A stretch of 64,000 nucleotides of DNA from Heterocephalus glaber (taxonomy: Eukaryota; Chordata; Mammalia; Rodentia; Bathyergidae), in contig NW_004624730.1 in the NCBI RefSeq assembly GCF_000247695.1, positions 26,795,760 through 26,859,759 of the forward strand, read 5' to 3'. A program made the position numbers and the translations under genes. The stretch's first letter is position 1. Each line of letters opens with the position of its first letter. The notes beneath the pieces are model-generated. The model did no database searches. It saw nothing but the letters and a program-made list of their open reading frames with translations, and had not been told where the DNA came from. This document shows positions 21,327 through 33,197 of this stretch, in pieces.

Positions 21327-21511
21327 CTACAGCCAGGTCTGAAAGGGCTCACTTTTGTTCAGAGCAGACTCTACATCATTGAAGAGGGGGATCAGATCTT
21401 CAGATTCCAAAGTTCCTAGGTCAACGTTCGTTCCGGGAAGACAGTCAAGGAAATCAGGGAAGCGGGTCTGCTGGTGGTTGATGTTCATAGGTGTCTGACC
21501 TACATTTTCTC
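21327..21511 (-). CDS. WWTR1: WWTR1 (TAZ) last coding exon: activation domain end and PDZ-binding tail
   Basis: The exon begins after a TAG acceptor at 21514-21512 and completes a Gly codon split with the upstream exon. It then encodes 60 residues to a TAG stop at 21327-21329. The body (Thr-Asn-Val-Asp-Leu-Gly-Thr-Leu-Glu, then Glu-Asp-Leu-Ile-Pro-Leu-Phe-Asn) is nearly identical to human TAZ. TAZ shuttles between cytoplasm and nucleus and co-activates TEAD factors when Hippo signalling is low. Its C-terminal Thr-Trp-Leu binds PDZ proteins and is needed for nuclear foci. Here the tail reads Phe-Gln-Thr-Trp-Leu, where other mammals as I recall have Phe-Leu-Thr-Trp-Leu. Other changes from human are Ala-to-Val (third codon after the split Gly) and Pro-to-His in the Asn-Ile-Asn-x-Gln-Gln segment. 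Confidence 0.97.
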
Positions 21512-22264
21512 CTAGAGCAGAATGAGAGAAAACCATTTCAATTCCTTCTTGAAAGTCCATGAAAGAGAGAGAGTTCAAATGTTAATATAACATCTTCACG
21601 TCTTCAGACATCATATTAATGGTCCTCACTTGTAAGAGGTGCTGAGATGCTGGAGGAATCTGAAAGTTTGTGGTGGACATGGCCCAGAATGTAAAAGTGC
21701 AGAGAAAGAAAGGAGCACATAAAAGGCAGTGCAGATCAGACCTACATTCTGTGCCTTCCCTTTACAGAAGCATGAAGGGCTATTCTGACAGAAGAGAGGA
21801 TTTGCCGGTATTAAACACCTTACTGCAGAACTATACTCCATGACTGTAATTGTAAGCTGCTTTACCCATATCATTCTTTATATGGTAGCATGAAGTTTCT
21901 TCCACTGATGGCTTTATGCCTTGTTTAAACAGCAGACTTTGCAGATCTTCTTCCCTCCACAACCCACACACCCACAAATCTCCACCTTTCTCACAACATA
22001 TGAGTCATAACGCACATGAGCATGTTAAGGTTCTGAGTCTTGCAGTAAAGAAATCCACTGTATTTTGTTTAAGCCACTATTTCCTAAACTCATTTAATTA
22101 CTTAATCCTATTTTGGCAGAATGTATATCCTAGTAAAATCAGAGTTCTGGAGTGCACAGTTGAGAAAATGCTAGAAACTTAAGGGTCTGGAAAATGAGAG
22201 AAAGAATATGTGTTCATTCCATGTAATAGTACTGGCAAAAATGCACAGAGATCTTGTATCATTA

Positions 22265-22390
22265 GACTGATCTGTTTAAATCATTTTCCTTGTCTGATTC
22301 TCAGTTTACCTATCTAGAAATTGGGATCATAGTACCTTCTTTACAAGTTGGAATAAAAGGCCACATAGTGTCTGGTACACATTCAAGGCC
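22265..22390 (+). repeat. MIR element
   Basis: 'tctcagtttacctatctagaaattgggatcatagtacc' matches the MIR central-to-3' part. Confidence 0.65.
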
Positions 22391-22440
22391 TGAGATGTCA
22401 TACATATAAAATTATACACACACAAATATAATACATATAT

Positions 22441-22519
22441 ATATATATTTTGGTACCGAGGATCGAACTCAGGTCCTTGCGCTTGTGCAGCAGGCGGCAA
22501 AACGACTGAGGCCCCGGCC
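22441..22519 (-). repeat. ID-like SINE
   Basis: Minus-strand copy inserted at an AT repeat, flanked by 'taatacatat' on both sides. It contains 'gtgcagcaggcggcaaa', a variant shared with a few other copies. Confidence 0.9.
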
Positions 22520-22724
22520 TAATACATATTTTTTGATTGTGCTGAGAGAAAGAAAACCCAGGAACTCAACTATTATTAATTACTTAAAAACAGAAGACGT
22601 TAATTCAAAAAGCCCAAAGTAAACAATTTTCTGAAGGAATAAAATCTTTCTGAAAGACTGAGAAGCACTGGAAACTGAAGCCAGCCTTCACAATAGGAAT
22701 ATTGAAAAAAACTTTGTATTAGCT

Positions 22725-22805
22725 TATTTTTTCCCCTGTACTGGGGATAGAACTCAGGACCTTGCGCTTGCCAGGCAGGCGCCACTGAGCCACATCCTTG
22801 GCCCC
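22725..22805 (-). repeat. ID-like SINE
   Basis: Perfect 11-bp duplication TTGTATTAGCT at 22714-22724 and 22806-22816. Confidence 0.94.
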
Positions 22806-23458
22806 TTGTATTAGCTGTTATGTCTTATAAGTAAGTGCATTCAGCCCCCCTGAAAGCTACACCCATAAATTTCACTATTCTGAGAAAAATTATAGAAAAT
22901 TTATTTTATTCAAGCATTGAGGGAAACAAACTTGCATTCTGGTGATGGCAAAGCATTAATGGTTTTTCTAGAAGTAACAAAATATCAGTGACTCTTAGGA
23001 AACATCTTACACTGTTTTCAAAGTATAGTAATTTGATAAATGAAATCAAATTCAATAACATGACCTCAGTAAAGTGATATAGATCATGAAATACACTAAC
23101 ATAGGAAAGAAAAACCAAAGTAACTTTCTTCTACTCCTTAGACTTTAACAGATGAAAAGGAGGTTTTAAAATTTACCTGTCCTAAAAAATCTATCTAAAG
23201 GCCTGGATTTTTTTTCATCTCGAATTGAAATCATCATTATCTTTTATTACTCCAAAATACATATTTTAGATAAACAAAATCACTATCTTGAAGAATTCCT
23301 CTTGTCCTTTCTCCTCAAACATGAAAAGTATGAGACAAGTTAGGCATCCTCACTAAGGTTAAAATCTTAAAATATCTCTTTGTAGAAACAGTAACTCTTC
23401 AATCTTACAGTGATGTTTTTGATCTTTGTAGTTTTGTCCACTTAAAAAGTGGATGAAG

Positions 23459-23596
23459 TTGGGCGTGGTGGCACATGCTTCTAATCCCAGCACTTGGGAG
23501 GCTAAGGCAGGAGGATTCGTGCAAACTGAGGACAGCTTGGGCTACATAGTGAGTTCAAGGCCAGTAGGAACTATGTAAGAGACCCTGTCTCAAACA
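23459..23596 (+). repeat. B1-like SINE
   Basis: Full-length-looking copy with the extra 'gctacatagtgagttcaaggccag' segment. Flanked by 'aaaaagtggatgaagt' / 'aaaaagtagatgtgac'. Confidence 0.93.
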
Positions 23597-25443
23597 AAAA
23601 AGTAGATGTGACAAAAACAGGCAATTTTCACAGGGGTACAGAATATTCTGGAAGGATGGATGGCGCCCAACCTTTGCTCATGCCAGTCCTCCTGCTTCAA
23701 CCCTCGCAGAAAGCCCAGCTGTTATTTCCACATGTGGACTGCTCCCAGCGTGTAGTCCACAGACCTATCACTTCTTTTCTGGCTCAGTTTGAGCTCTGCC
23801 CACTCCCAGCTTCTCCTTGGGTTATTACTGGCTAATTATATTTCTCTCCTTGGGAGGATTTATGCCCACTTCCTGCAAAGACTTCACAGAGGTAACTCTA
23901 AAGCCTACACTCCATGAGTCGTTACTCACTTAACCAGGTTAACCTGGAACTCTAACATTTATGCAGTCCATTTTGTACATTACTTCAGCCTTCTCCGGAG
24001 AGGCTGGGAACTCTGTGCTAAGCTCTGTGGTCTCATGAGTCCTCACAGTCCTCTGTGCAGTGAGTCACATAACGAAGCCAAAATCACTAGCAGGGAGTAG
24101 AGAAGAAAGCATTCACCCATGTTGCCAGTCTGCAACGAGTGTGCTCTTTTAGGACACCATCTAATTCTACACTATGGTTTCAAAATGCTCTCCACTTACC
24201 CACCTGAGGTCATTTCAAAAAGACATAAAAAAGAATCTACCCCCTCCCCTTTTTTTAGATCTCCTAAGGTTCCTTTTTTAAAGTTTAACTTCTTTTTTTT
24301 TTTAATCCTTACTGGCTTCTCAGTGTTTAAAAGATAAAAGTAAACAGCTATTAAGCATAGGAAGAAGCCACTTCATAAGGCTGTTGCAAGGGAGCAAATA
24401 AATCTCACACCAAAAAATAGAGATGAAAGGGGGTGGGGGAAGGAGAAAACTGCAGCAATAAATTGAAGAACAGCAAAATAAACATTTAAAACTATTCTTG
24501 TGTGACTCCTCCAAAGACAGACTATACAATGCTCTAAATACATGGATGACAGCTACAAGAAGACCCGGGAGAAGCTGCCCCAGCATTCTGTGCTTTTAAA
24601 ATGACAGCTACTATGTCACTCCTGGTCTCACCAACAATTTAGACTCAGCACAAAGTGACGTCATCTAGGAGAGAGTGTAATAGACCACAGGCACAAGGGA
24701 CAAATATACTGGAAAAGTAATTTTTTATTTTCATCATAGGACAATGAAGTTTCTATTATCACAGATGATACAGAAGAAACCTGCATGAATAACTCCCAAG
24801 AGTGGACACCTCAGCTATTCTGATTCTAGAATACATTTTGAGAGTTTCTGACTTTCACAAGTAAGTCTAGATTAAGCTAATAAAGATAAATTCAGATCTG
24901 CAATCTGATGCCTCAGTCCTTGAGGATAGAAGAAAATGAGAGACAAGCAGGAAGGCTGCTGAGCTGTGGCCTGAAGGAAGCACAGATTGGAGACCAGGAA
25001 CAGTCACCTTAGCCCCCTTCTTTGAGATTGCAGAGGAAGGACATTATTACCGTGCAAGAACGTGGAGCTAACCATTTAGAATCCCCTGACTTGCTTAACT
25101 TTCTAAATGATCATTACCAGTTGCTTCCCAAGTGCAGTGAATGACATGAAAATTCTTGCATGTTGGTGAAACTGTAAATCATACTCTTTTCTGGAGAAAA
25201 AGTGGTCCATACATTGCAACTAAAAATCAAAAGCACCACAGAGATCCCACTGTGAAAGATGGGCAGAGCATGGTTCTCCTAACACAACTGCAAGAAGGAG
25301 GCCAGGTGAAGGAAGGATGAGTTTTTAAAAAATAGAAGTTAATATCCTGCACCCTTATGTAAAACTATATTTGTATATACTCTGGAAAAGGGGGCTAGAG
25401 TTTATTTAGAGTGCCTACGGGCTGAGTGGCTTTTCAGTTGTCA

Positions 25444-25869
<426 letters not shown>

Positions 25870-25924
25870 CTATTCACAGTACAGCGACACTGATTTCCTC
25901 TGCATTTCCAAGTAACCACATGGA

Positions 25925-26230
25925 CACAGTTCTACATTTGAGTATGATGCTATTTATATGAAATTTAAAAAAAGAAAAGAGTTGAATACTACATATGGAT
26001 ACGCACACTTACGGGAGTGAGAAATTTATGTGTAAGATACACATCAGTTTCTGCACAGTGGTCACCACTGGGGAGTGAAGAAGAGACAAAAATGGGGCGC
26101 TAGTGGAATGGATTTAATATTTTATTTAAAAAATAAGACTGGGTAGAAATAAAGCAAATCTGGGGAGTGGGTACATCAGTAACTCCTACATTATTCTTCA
26201 TATTTTCCCATACTTTAAAATCAACAACTT
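25925..26230 (+). repeat. Old L1 3' end fragment
   Basis: 'atacacatcagtttctgcacagtggtcaccactggggag' fits the 3' terminal part of ancient L1M elements. It lies in the 25664-27037 WWTR1 intron. Confidence 0.55.
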
Positions 26231-26479
26231 AAAAATCCTATTCCATCATTATTTTGATTGCTGTTTATTTTCATCTCTCTATCTTTAATTGTCCTTGCTG
26301 GTTTCCCAGAAGTCTCTTCAAAGGCAGAAAAACATGAGAAATAGAGTATTCCCTGTTGCTGAGATTTAAAAGGCTATTTTTAGGGTTGACTACTTCTACT
26401 CATGCAGATATTTGTGGTTAAATTATCTTTTCCTTCTGCTCCTATGTTTTCTTTTTTCAAAAACATCATCTCTTTGTTC

Positions 26480-26700
26480 TAATTAATTTTTAAATTGTGA
26501 AATAATTTTAGACTCACACAGAAGATGTAGAAAAGAGTACAGAGTCCCTGTGTGGACTTTCAATGATAACATCTTACACAACCACAACACAATTGCCCAA
26601 ACCAGGAAACTGACATTGTGGTATGCTATTATCTAAACTATAGGCCTTACTCACATTTCACTATAAACATCATCTCTTAATTGTTTCGTTCTCAATTTGC
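26480..26700. repeat. Old L1-type 3' UTR relic
   Basis: 'gataacatcttacacaaccacaacacaattgcccaaaccagg' closely resembles a segment common in old mammalian L1 3' regions. Orientation is not assigned. Confidence 0.5.
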
Positions 26701-27037
26701 AATGGACATGCTTTTATCCTTTTGTTGATTACATAAAACCACAAGATTCTTCCAAATACAATTACTAGATAATACCATCCTGTTTAAATTAGAAGTTCAT
26801 CCCATATTCCAAATTATTGACTAAGGTTTACTCCACGTCATATCACTAATTTTTTAATCTGAGGATTTTATAAAAGTAAATGCTTTCCTCTGCCTTCCTT
26901 TTTGGTGACAGCTCCCCTTACTTCCTCCCTCTACTGCATCCTCAACTGTCCAGTTTTTCACCTTTTCCCAATGTAAATGAAGCCTAGACCACATAAATAA
27001 AGACAACAAAAATCAATGGCCCCAAATGTAAACTTAC

Positions 27038-27171
27038 CCATTGAGGAAAGGATCTGAGCTATTATTGGTAATGGATCTCATGTCTGGGGTCATGGCGGGC
27101 GGGTTGACAGCAGCCTGAACGGTGGCCATGGACTCTGCTTCCATGGGGAGCTGTCTGCAGAGGGCAGCTTC
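27038..27171 (-). CDS. WWTR1: WWTR1 (TAZ) coding exon: activation region
   Basis: This 134-bp exon has acceptor TTATAG (complement of 27172-27177) and donor GTAAG (complement of 27033-27037). It begins in frame with Glu-Ala-Ala-Leu-Cys-Arg-Gln-Leu-Pro-Met and ends two bases into a Gly codon. It carries the conserved Met-Thr-Pro-Asp-Met-Arg-Ser and Asn-Asn-Ser-Ser-Asp-Pro-Phe motifs of the TAZ transactivation region. Compared with human there is a short variable patch (Glu-Ser-Met-Ala-Thr here for Glu-Thr-Leu-Ala-Pro) and a Thr-to-Ala before Met-Thr-Pro. Both lie in a region expected to be disordered. Confidence 0.97.
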
Positions 27172-28433
27172 CTATAAAGAATACAATCAGAGGGAGCAGG
27201 GAGTTAGTCATCATCACAGGATGAGAGCAGAGCATATGTCACCAGAAACCAAAAACTGCTCACCATATACAAAACACTTTATATATATTCCCAGTGAGTC
27301 AAAAGCATCAGGAAATCATTAGCATTCTCCCTCTGAAGAAAGTCTTAGCAATATGTCACTCTCCTACATTCACAAAGCTAAGGGAAAGCTCAACCAACAT
27401 GTGGCCTCAGGGCACTTACTTCAAAATTGCCTCACCTACCTGTGTAACTGTTTAAGCACTCAAGTCACAAAAAGGCCCCTCAGCCGCTTTCTCAAAGACA
27501 AGCCCATTTCTATCCAGCTTCTCAGACCCAATCTAACTCAGTCCAAGTGATTGGATTCCTGCAGACTAGCAGGTACATTCTAGTCTTTGTCACCTACAGG
27601 CCAGTGAAGCAGTGGGATTACAGAGTTCAGACTCTACATGAAACTACCTTTGGCAGTTTATGTTAATAACCAGGAATGTGAAACCATGAAAAAGTTTTTT
27701 AAAGAAGTCAATCCGTTTTTCTATTTGATATATTGTTGACTAAATAAATGATAGCATATGGATTTTATTAGCAAAAAATATAATGCAAGCATTATTTTTA
27801 AAGCCAGCATGTCTTTGCGAAAAAGGGCCAATTCAAAAGGTTATGAATTTATTTACTATAATTACTTTCTCTGGGTATCACCTCCAAAAACCTCGCCCAT
27901 TTTGACAAACATGACCGGGCATCAAATGCCTTTCCCATTTGCTGCTGTTTCCAGAGAATAATACTTTTGTATGTTTGTACTTGCACCCAACACCAAGGTT
28001 AGACCCTTCCCCAGACACATCCCTATCAGTTTTCCACTTTTCATGCTGAAGTCACTGGTCTCAACTTCCCTCAGGCCCCAGAACCATGGCTACAATGGCA
28101 AACAGAACATGTAGGCCATCTAAGCTACAGTATCTTTGTTAGATCTCTTCCAGCCCTAACACGCTATGACTTTATAGGGTAACTGCTGTCTAGACAAGTC
28201 CCAGTGAAGTCATCAGCTATAAAAACTAGAGTTCACTGTGCTGTTACTAGGAGTTAGGGAAGCCTGACTCATAAACTGTGAGGGACCTGCCTGATAAGAA
28301 ACTGCATTGTTAACTCATATGGAAATTAAACACTGGCTAGAAAGGACCTTTGGTTCGCTTCTGTTCACCTAGACTGCAAAGACTCGGAACATTTAACCAA
28401 TTTGATTCAGTAATCCACAAGAAGAAAATTTTT

Positions 28434-28519
28434 GTTTTTTTTTTTGGTACCGGGGATTGAACTTGGGACCTTGTGCTTTCAAGGCAGGCGCCGTAACCAC
28501 TGAGCTAAATCCCCAGCCC
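28434..28519 (-). repeat. ID-like SINE
   Basis: Minus-strand copy flanked by 'aagaaaattttt' on both sides (28421-28433 and about 28522-28533). Confidence 0.93.
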
Positions 28520-28834
28520 AAAAAGAAAATTTTTAAATACAGTTTTTTTAAAAGATGATTTTAGTCCATTATCTAAATGGAAGTAGCTTCTGAACAAATC
28601 AAGAAAAGTTACATTATATTCTCAAAGTTGTTTTTACAAGGCAGATAGCATGTCTTAGAAAGTTTATTATCCAACAAAGGCTTTCTGAAAGCTTCCTGGA
28701 GAAGAACAACAACAGGGATTGAACCTGGTATGAGGAACCTGGAGCCTACAGCCCCAACCAGTCAGGAACCCGCGCACATCCTGAGCCTCAGTGTGAACAC
28801 GTGCTCAGTGATGGAATTCGACTTCTTTTAGTGT

Positions 28835-29020
28835 CGGAGATTGAAGCCGGAAGCCTCTGTGCTGAGCTATATTCCCAGCCCCCACCGCCACCCCTGCTTT
28901 TTTTTTGAGGCAGGTCTTGCTAAGTCATTAGAGTACCCAGGCTGGGCTCAAACTTGCCATCCTCCTCCCTAAGCCTCCCAGAGTGCTGGAATTATAGATG
29001 TAAGCCATCATGCCTGGTTT
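28835..29020 (-). repeat. B1-ID dimeric SINE, old
   Basis: Diverged ID half ('gagattgaagccggaagcctctgtgctgagctatattcccagcc') followed by a B1 half ('gaggcaggtcttgctaagtc' to 'aagccatcatgcctgg'). Confidence 0.83.
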
Positions 29021-29143
29021 AATTTTTAGTTCTTTATAAATTGTAAGGGCAAGAATCCTTTGACTAATAACCTTCATTATCAAAAAAAACCCCCAGCTTT
29101 CTCCCAAATATTCTATTCATCAACCATTCTGAATAAATGTGGA

Positions 29144-29190
29144 GCTTACTTCTAGATAAGCTTACTTCTAGATAAGCTTACTTCTAGGTA
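29144..29190. repeat. 16-bp tandem repeat, three copies
   Basis: GCTTACTTCTAGATAA at 29144-29159 and 29160-29175, then a near copy at 29176-29190. Confidence 0.95.
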
Positions 29191-29654
29191 TCTAAAAGAT
29201 ACCCTTTTAAACACAGAAATTGATTGAGATGGCTGCATTTCTTTATATTTCACAAAGTTTTATCACCATATATTTTAAGAGTACAGGTTGAACACATAAT
29301 TTCTAAGAGGTCTGAATTTATATATAGTAAGAATCATTTCTAGAACTTCATGGAATTAATAATAGAGTATACAAATTATTCATTATCTATAATAACATGA
29401 AAATCAAATTTAAATTATAAGAAAACATCAGAAACTAGATAAAATATATAGTTCTAAACTTTCCCTTTCATTTAAATTACTCCGAGCGTACTTCAAATAG
29501 ATACAACATAAAATAATGCTTATGTGTGGCCAAATATATAAATAAAATTCAAAAGGCTTATATAATAACGAAAGCTGAAAGTTCGCACAGTATACTGGGG
29601 AGAATGTTTCACTGTTCCACTTCACAGTCATTCCATCTATTTATTGATTGATTG

Positions 29655-29811
29655 TTTTCTGGTTGTTATTTTGAGACAGGGTCTTGCTACGTAGTTCAGG
29701 CTGGTCTTGAACTCACTGTGTAGCCCAGGCTGGCCTCAAACTTGTGGCGATCCTCCTGCCTCAGCCATCTGAGAGGTGGGATTACAGGTGTGTGGCACCA
29801 TGTCCAGCTTC
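29655..29811 (-). repeat. B1-like SINE
   Basis: 'ttttgagacagggtcttgctacgtagttcaggctgg' through 'gggattacaggtgtgtggcaccatgtccagc'. It contains the internal duplication typical of the long B1 form in this genome. Confidence 0.92.
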
Positions 29812-30069
29812 CCCTGCTTTAGATTCAAGAAAACTGAAGTTCATTCTTCATCATCAATGTTGTTCCTAACTACTGTGAAGACCTGACCACAAAGTCACCA
29901 GAGGAGTAAATGCTACCTTCTACCTGCAGGGGGTTCACAGTATCATTTTCTACCTTCAAATGACTAAGAAATGAGAGCATTGCCTGAATAATAACAACTT
30001 TGAAAAATAAATTAGGCAGTCTAGTTAGAAAGTTATTATGTATGATACAACACTCCCTGTGATACTATT

Positions 30070-30550
30070 ACAAGATCACTCTTGGGTCACAAGCCATCCC
30101 ACACAGCAGCCAGTGACAACCATGTGCCCCTGCTTCCTGTCCCCCTGGAATGGAGCCTGGGGCAGGTCCTTGCTGAGGGCTTTGCCCTCTCCCTTTCATC
30201 TCCTGTCTTTGCTGTCCCTCCCAGAGCTGGCATCTGCACCGACCGCTCCCTCTGTTTGGACACTTCCTCTGGTCTTCCCAAAGCCCATCTCCTTACTCCT
30301 CAACGGTCTCCTACGAATGTCACCTCTGCGGAGAAGCTCCTTCCTGGCTCTTGTTAAGAACAGCCTCAGCTCGGTTATTTTCTCTCTTCACCTGCATTAT
30401 TTTTTTCATAGCAACTTAGGCATTTCTTCTCTGGCTTTCTTACAGGAACATAAGCTCCATGAGGGAAGGGGCCTCGTTTGCCATGTTCACTCCTATATTC
30501 CTACCACCTCTAACCATGCTAGGCATATGATAGATATTCAATAAAGATTT
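30070..30550 (+). repeat. L2 LINE 3' fragment
   Basis: The stretch with 'gtcacctctgcggagaagctccttcctggc' (30318-30347), 'aagctccatgagggaaggggcctcg' and 'tgatagatattcaataaagatttactcaatgaa' is a textbook L2 3' end. This explains the 168-residue open frame at 30038-30544, which has no protein homology I recognise. Confidence 0.75.
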
Positions 30551-30744
30551 ACTCAATGAATACAAGACAGCGGGATTCAAATGGAACTATTTTAAATCCT
30601 GATTAGTAATAAAAGAAAAAATACACTAAGAACATTCGATGACACCTTCAACCACAGACACGACTGAAACAGTAACTTACTGCATTCACCCGACCAGCCA
30701 GGAGCACTCGATCCCTGGGTAATGGCCTGGCTGTACTCACTCAC

Positions 30745-30975
30745 TATTAGCACGGTGGTCAGGAGCAGGAGCTCTGCAGCAAATTCTTGAATATGACCCT
30801 GGCCCTGCTCTCTTCTAGCAACTCATTTAACCTCTCTAGTCCTCATTTGTAAAGTGTGAATAATATGGGCACCCGCCCCACAGGGCTCCTATGGTGTTAA
30901 AGATGCTTAGAACAGTGCCTACCTACCTCCCAAGATCACTTACCAAATGCTTAACTAATTACTATTCTTATCTCA
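30745..30975 (+). repeat. MIR element
   Basis: 'gctctgcagcaaattcttgaatatgaccctgg' to 'gatgcttagaacagtgcctac' covers most of a MIR. Confidence 0.75.
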
Positions 30976-31030
30976 TGTGTTATATTCCAATCTCAAAAAG
31001 AGTAAAAAAAAAAAAGAACCAAACACTTAA

Positions 31031-31110
31031 GGTTGGGGAGTAGCTCGATGGTAGCATGCTTGCCTAGAATGTGTAAGACCCTGGGTTTGATCCCCATCAT
31101 CACCAAAATT
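31031..31110 (+). repeat. ID-type SINE, tRNA-Ala-like form
   Basis: 'ggttggggagtagctcgatggtagcatgcttgcctagaatgtgtaagaccctgggtttgatcccc' retains the tRNA-like middle, with the A-box region partly changed. Confidence 0.85.
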
Positions 31111-31302
31111 AATTAATTGATTAAGCAACTTTAAAGTCACATGACTACATGAAACTGCTCCATTTTGAGAGGTAAGACATTTCATTCTGGTCAATTTTCA
31201 CCTTACTGAGATTAAACCAAAGCATGAAATTCCTCACAAGGCTAAGAAAACAATTTTTTTTTAAAAGAAGTTTATAAACCATTTGTATGACAAAATTAGC
31301 TT

Positions 31303-31482
31303 TTGAGCTGGGCATGGTGGTGCACACCTGTAATTTTTTAACTTGGGAGAGTGAGGCAGGAGAATTTCTGGGAGTTCGAGGCCAGTCTGTGTGCTACATA
31401 GCAAGTTCAAGTCCAGCCCGCTGAACTACACACTGTAGTGAGATGCTGTCTCAAAACCCTATTAAAAAACAACAAAACAAAA
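31303..31482 (+). repeat. B1-like SINE
   Basis: 'ctgggcatggtggtgcacacctgtaat' head, doubled 'ctacatagcaagttcaagtccagcc' segment, A-rich tail. Confidence 0.9.
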
Positions 31483-32084
31483 GACACTGAGTAGTAGTGA
31501 GTGCCGGTTACAATTTTTGCCAGTACCAACTGATGAGACAGAGACTTGTCCTCGCGAAGATTCTACAAGGGAGACAGACCACTGAAGAATGAAGGGCAAG
31601 GCCCACGCCTTGTGGAGTCCATGTCCCCAGCGCCACCATGCTCCAAACTCCCCATCTCAAGTAGCAGCCACCATTGCTTCTCTAGGTATCTGACCAGCCT
31701 CCCTACTTCGTCAACCTTCATGTGGCAGACTGGAGGCAGGTTTCTGTCAACACTTTACCAAGTGTGACCAAAGAAGAACCCCTAGTACTGAGAGGAGTTG
31801 GAATAGCACATCCTATGATGAAGCAAGGGACTACTTAACCACAGATGACTCAAAGGACACACCATGGCCCTCAAACTATAAGAGATTGTCACCTGAGGAA
31901 AGGAAGACCCTTTCCATCCTAGCTTTGAGGCAGACAGGAAGAGGAACTTTCTAGTTAGTAATCAGTGCAGTCGGGGAAGTGGCTGCTTCTCAATTCTTTG
32001 AGATATTGCCCGCTGTAATTTGCTAACAGTAGTTAAAGGTTTAATGCTATTAGGCATGTGCTAGGCTTAGCACAGAAAGGCAGC

Positions 32085-32260
32085 CTGACATAGAGGAAAA
32101 ACTGTCTTTGGAATCAGAAAGATTGGAGTTCAAATGCTAGTTCAGTTACGATATAGCTATGACATTTTGGACTAAATTCTTAACTTTTCTTCACAGTTTG
32201 TTCCTGTTCATAAGACCTATCTTGTTGGGCTGTTACAAAGATTAGAAGCATACTTAGAAG
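32085..32260 (+). repeat. MIR element (first of three)
   Basis: 'cctgacatagaggaaaaactgtctttggaatcagaaagattggagttcaaat' is a clear MIR 5' half. The 3' half is diverged. Confidence 0.75.
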
Positions 32261-32344
32261 AATGAGCAGCTGGGGATGTTCAGTGGACTGGGAGGCAAAG
32301 ACACTAGATGTACTGGTGTGGAACTCTGTCCCCAGCACCTTGAC

Positions 32345-32518
32345 TACCATTTCACTTCATCCTTATGACAACCCCATGATCTTCATTTTACAGATGAGGA
32401 AACTGAGGCACAGAGAGAGTAAACACTTTCCCAAGATCCTATGGCTAATAACTGGTGGAGGAGGATCTAAATCCAGGTCGTCTAGCTTCTGAGTCCGTTC
32501 TGGTAACCACCAAAGACA
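32345..32518 (-). repeat. MIR element (second, inverted)
   Basis: 'ttcattttacagatgaggaaactgaggcacagagagagtaa' is the reverse complement of the well-known MIR core. Confidence 0.85.
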
Positions 32519-32559
32519 GCGTGGCAGAGAAGAGAGAGCTGAGGGATGAGGTTGGCAGG

Positions 32560-32730
32560 CCTCAAATTTTGGGCCCTTTCACCTACTGGCTGTAAGACAT
32601 GGACAAGTTACTTCATTTCTCTGGGCCTGTTTTCCCAACTATAACATGGAAATACCAATTGTTTTACCTCAGACAGCTGAGAGGAGAATTTAATAAAGCA
32701 GCCTGTTGCACAGTGCAGAACAGTATTCCT
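32560..32730 (+). repeat. MIR element (third)
   Basis: 'cacctactggctgtaagacatggacaagttacttcatttctctgggcctg' is a clear MIR core on the plus strand. Confidence 0.82.
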
Positions 32731-33049
32731 CCCTGAGTTGGGAAACAGTGAACTGGATGTCCTCTTTGATGCTGTTCAACGTATGCGTGGAGCCAGTGTC
32801 CTGGGAATTCAACCCACCAAGCTGAGTTGTAAGTTCAGATTTTAAAGGCTAGTTTCAGAAAGATCTGGAAAGCGTCCCATAGTAGTCCCACCCCAGCCCT
32901 TTCCCTCCCTCACCAGTTTTATTTTTTCTTTATGTCTTAGCTGGGGTTGGAAAGATTGTCACAAAATACGAGCTTGAGACTCTCTTTGTGGGCATGCATT
33001 TGGCCTCCTAGGAAAAAAATTGTATGTGGGTTTAAAAACACCTTCTCCT

Positions 33050-33197
33050 TGCCTTGCGTGGTGGCACACACCTGTAATCCCACCATTTGGGAGGCTGAGG
33101 CAGGACTGCAACAAGTTCGAGGCCAGCCTGGGCTACATAGCGAGTTCAAGACCAGCATGAACTACATAGTGAGACCCTCAAAAGGAAAAACAAACAA
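33050..33197 (+). repeat. B1-like SINE
   Basis: Flanked by 'aaacaccttctcct' (33036-33049) and 'aaacaccctctcct' (from 33198), a near-perfect duplication. Confidence 0.94.

Noticed and set aside
30038..30544. A 168-codon open frame as a possible gene
   Set aside because: It lies in an ancient L2 3' fragment, has no recognisable domain and no splice or promoter context.
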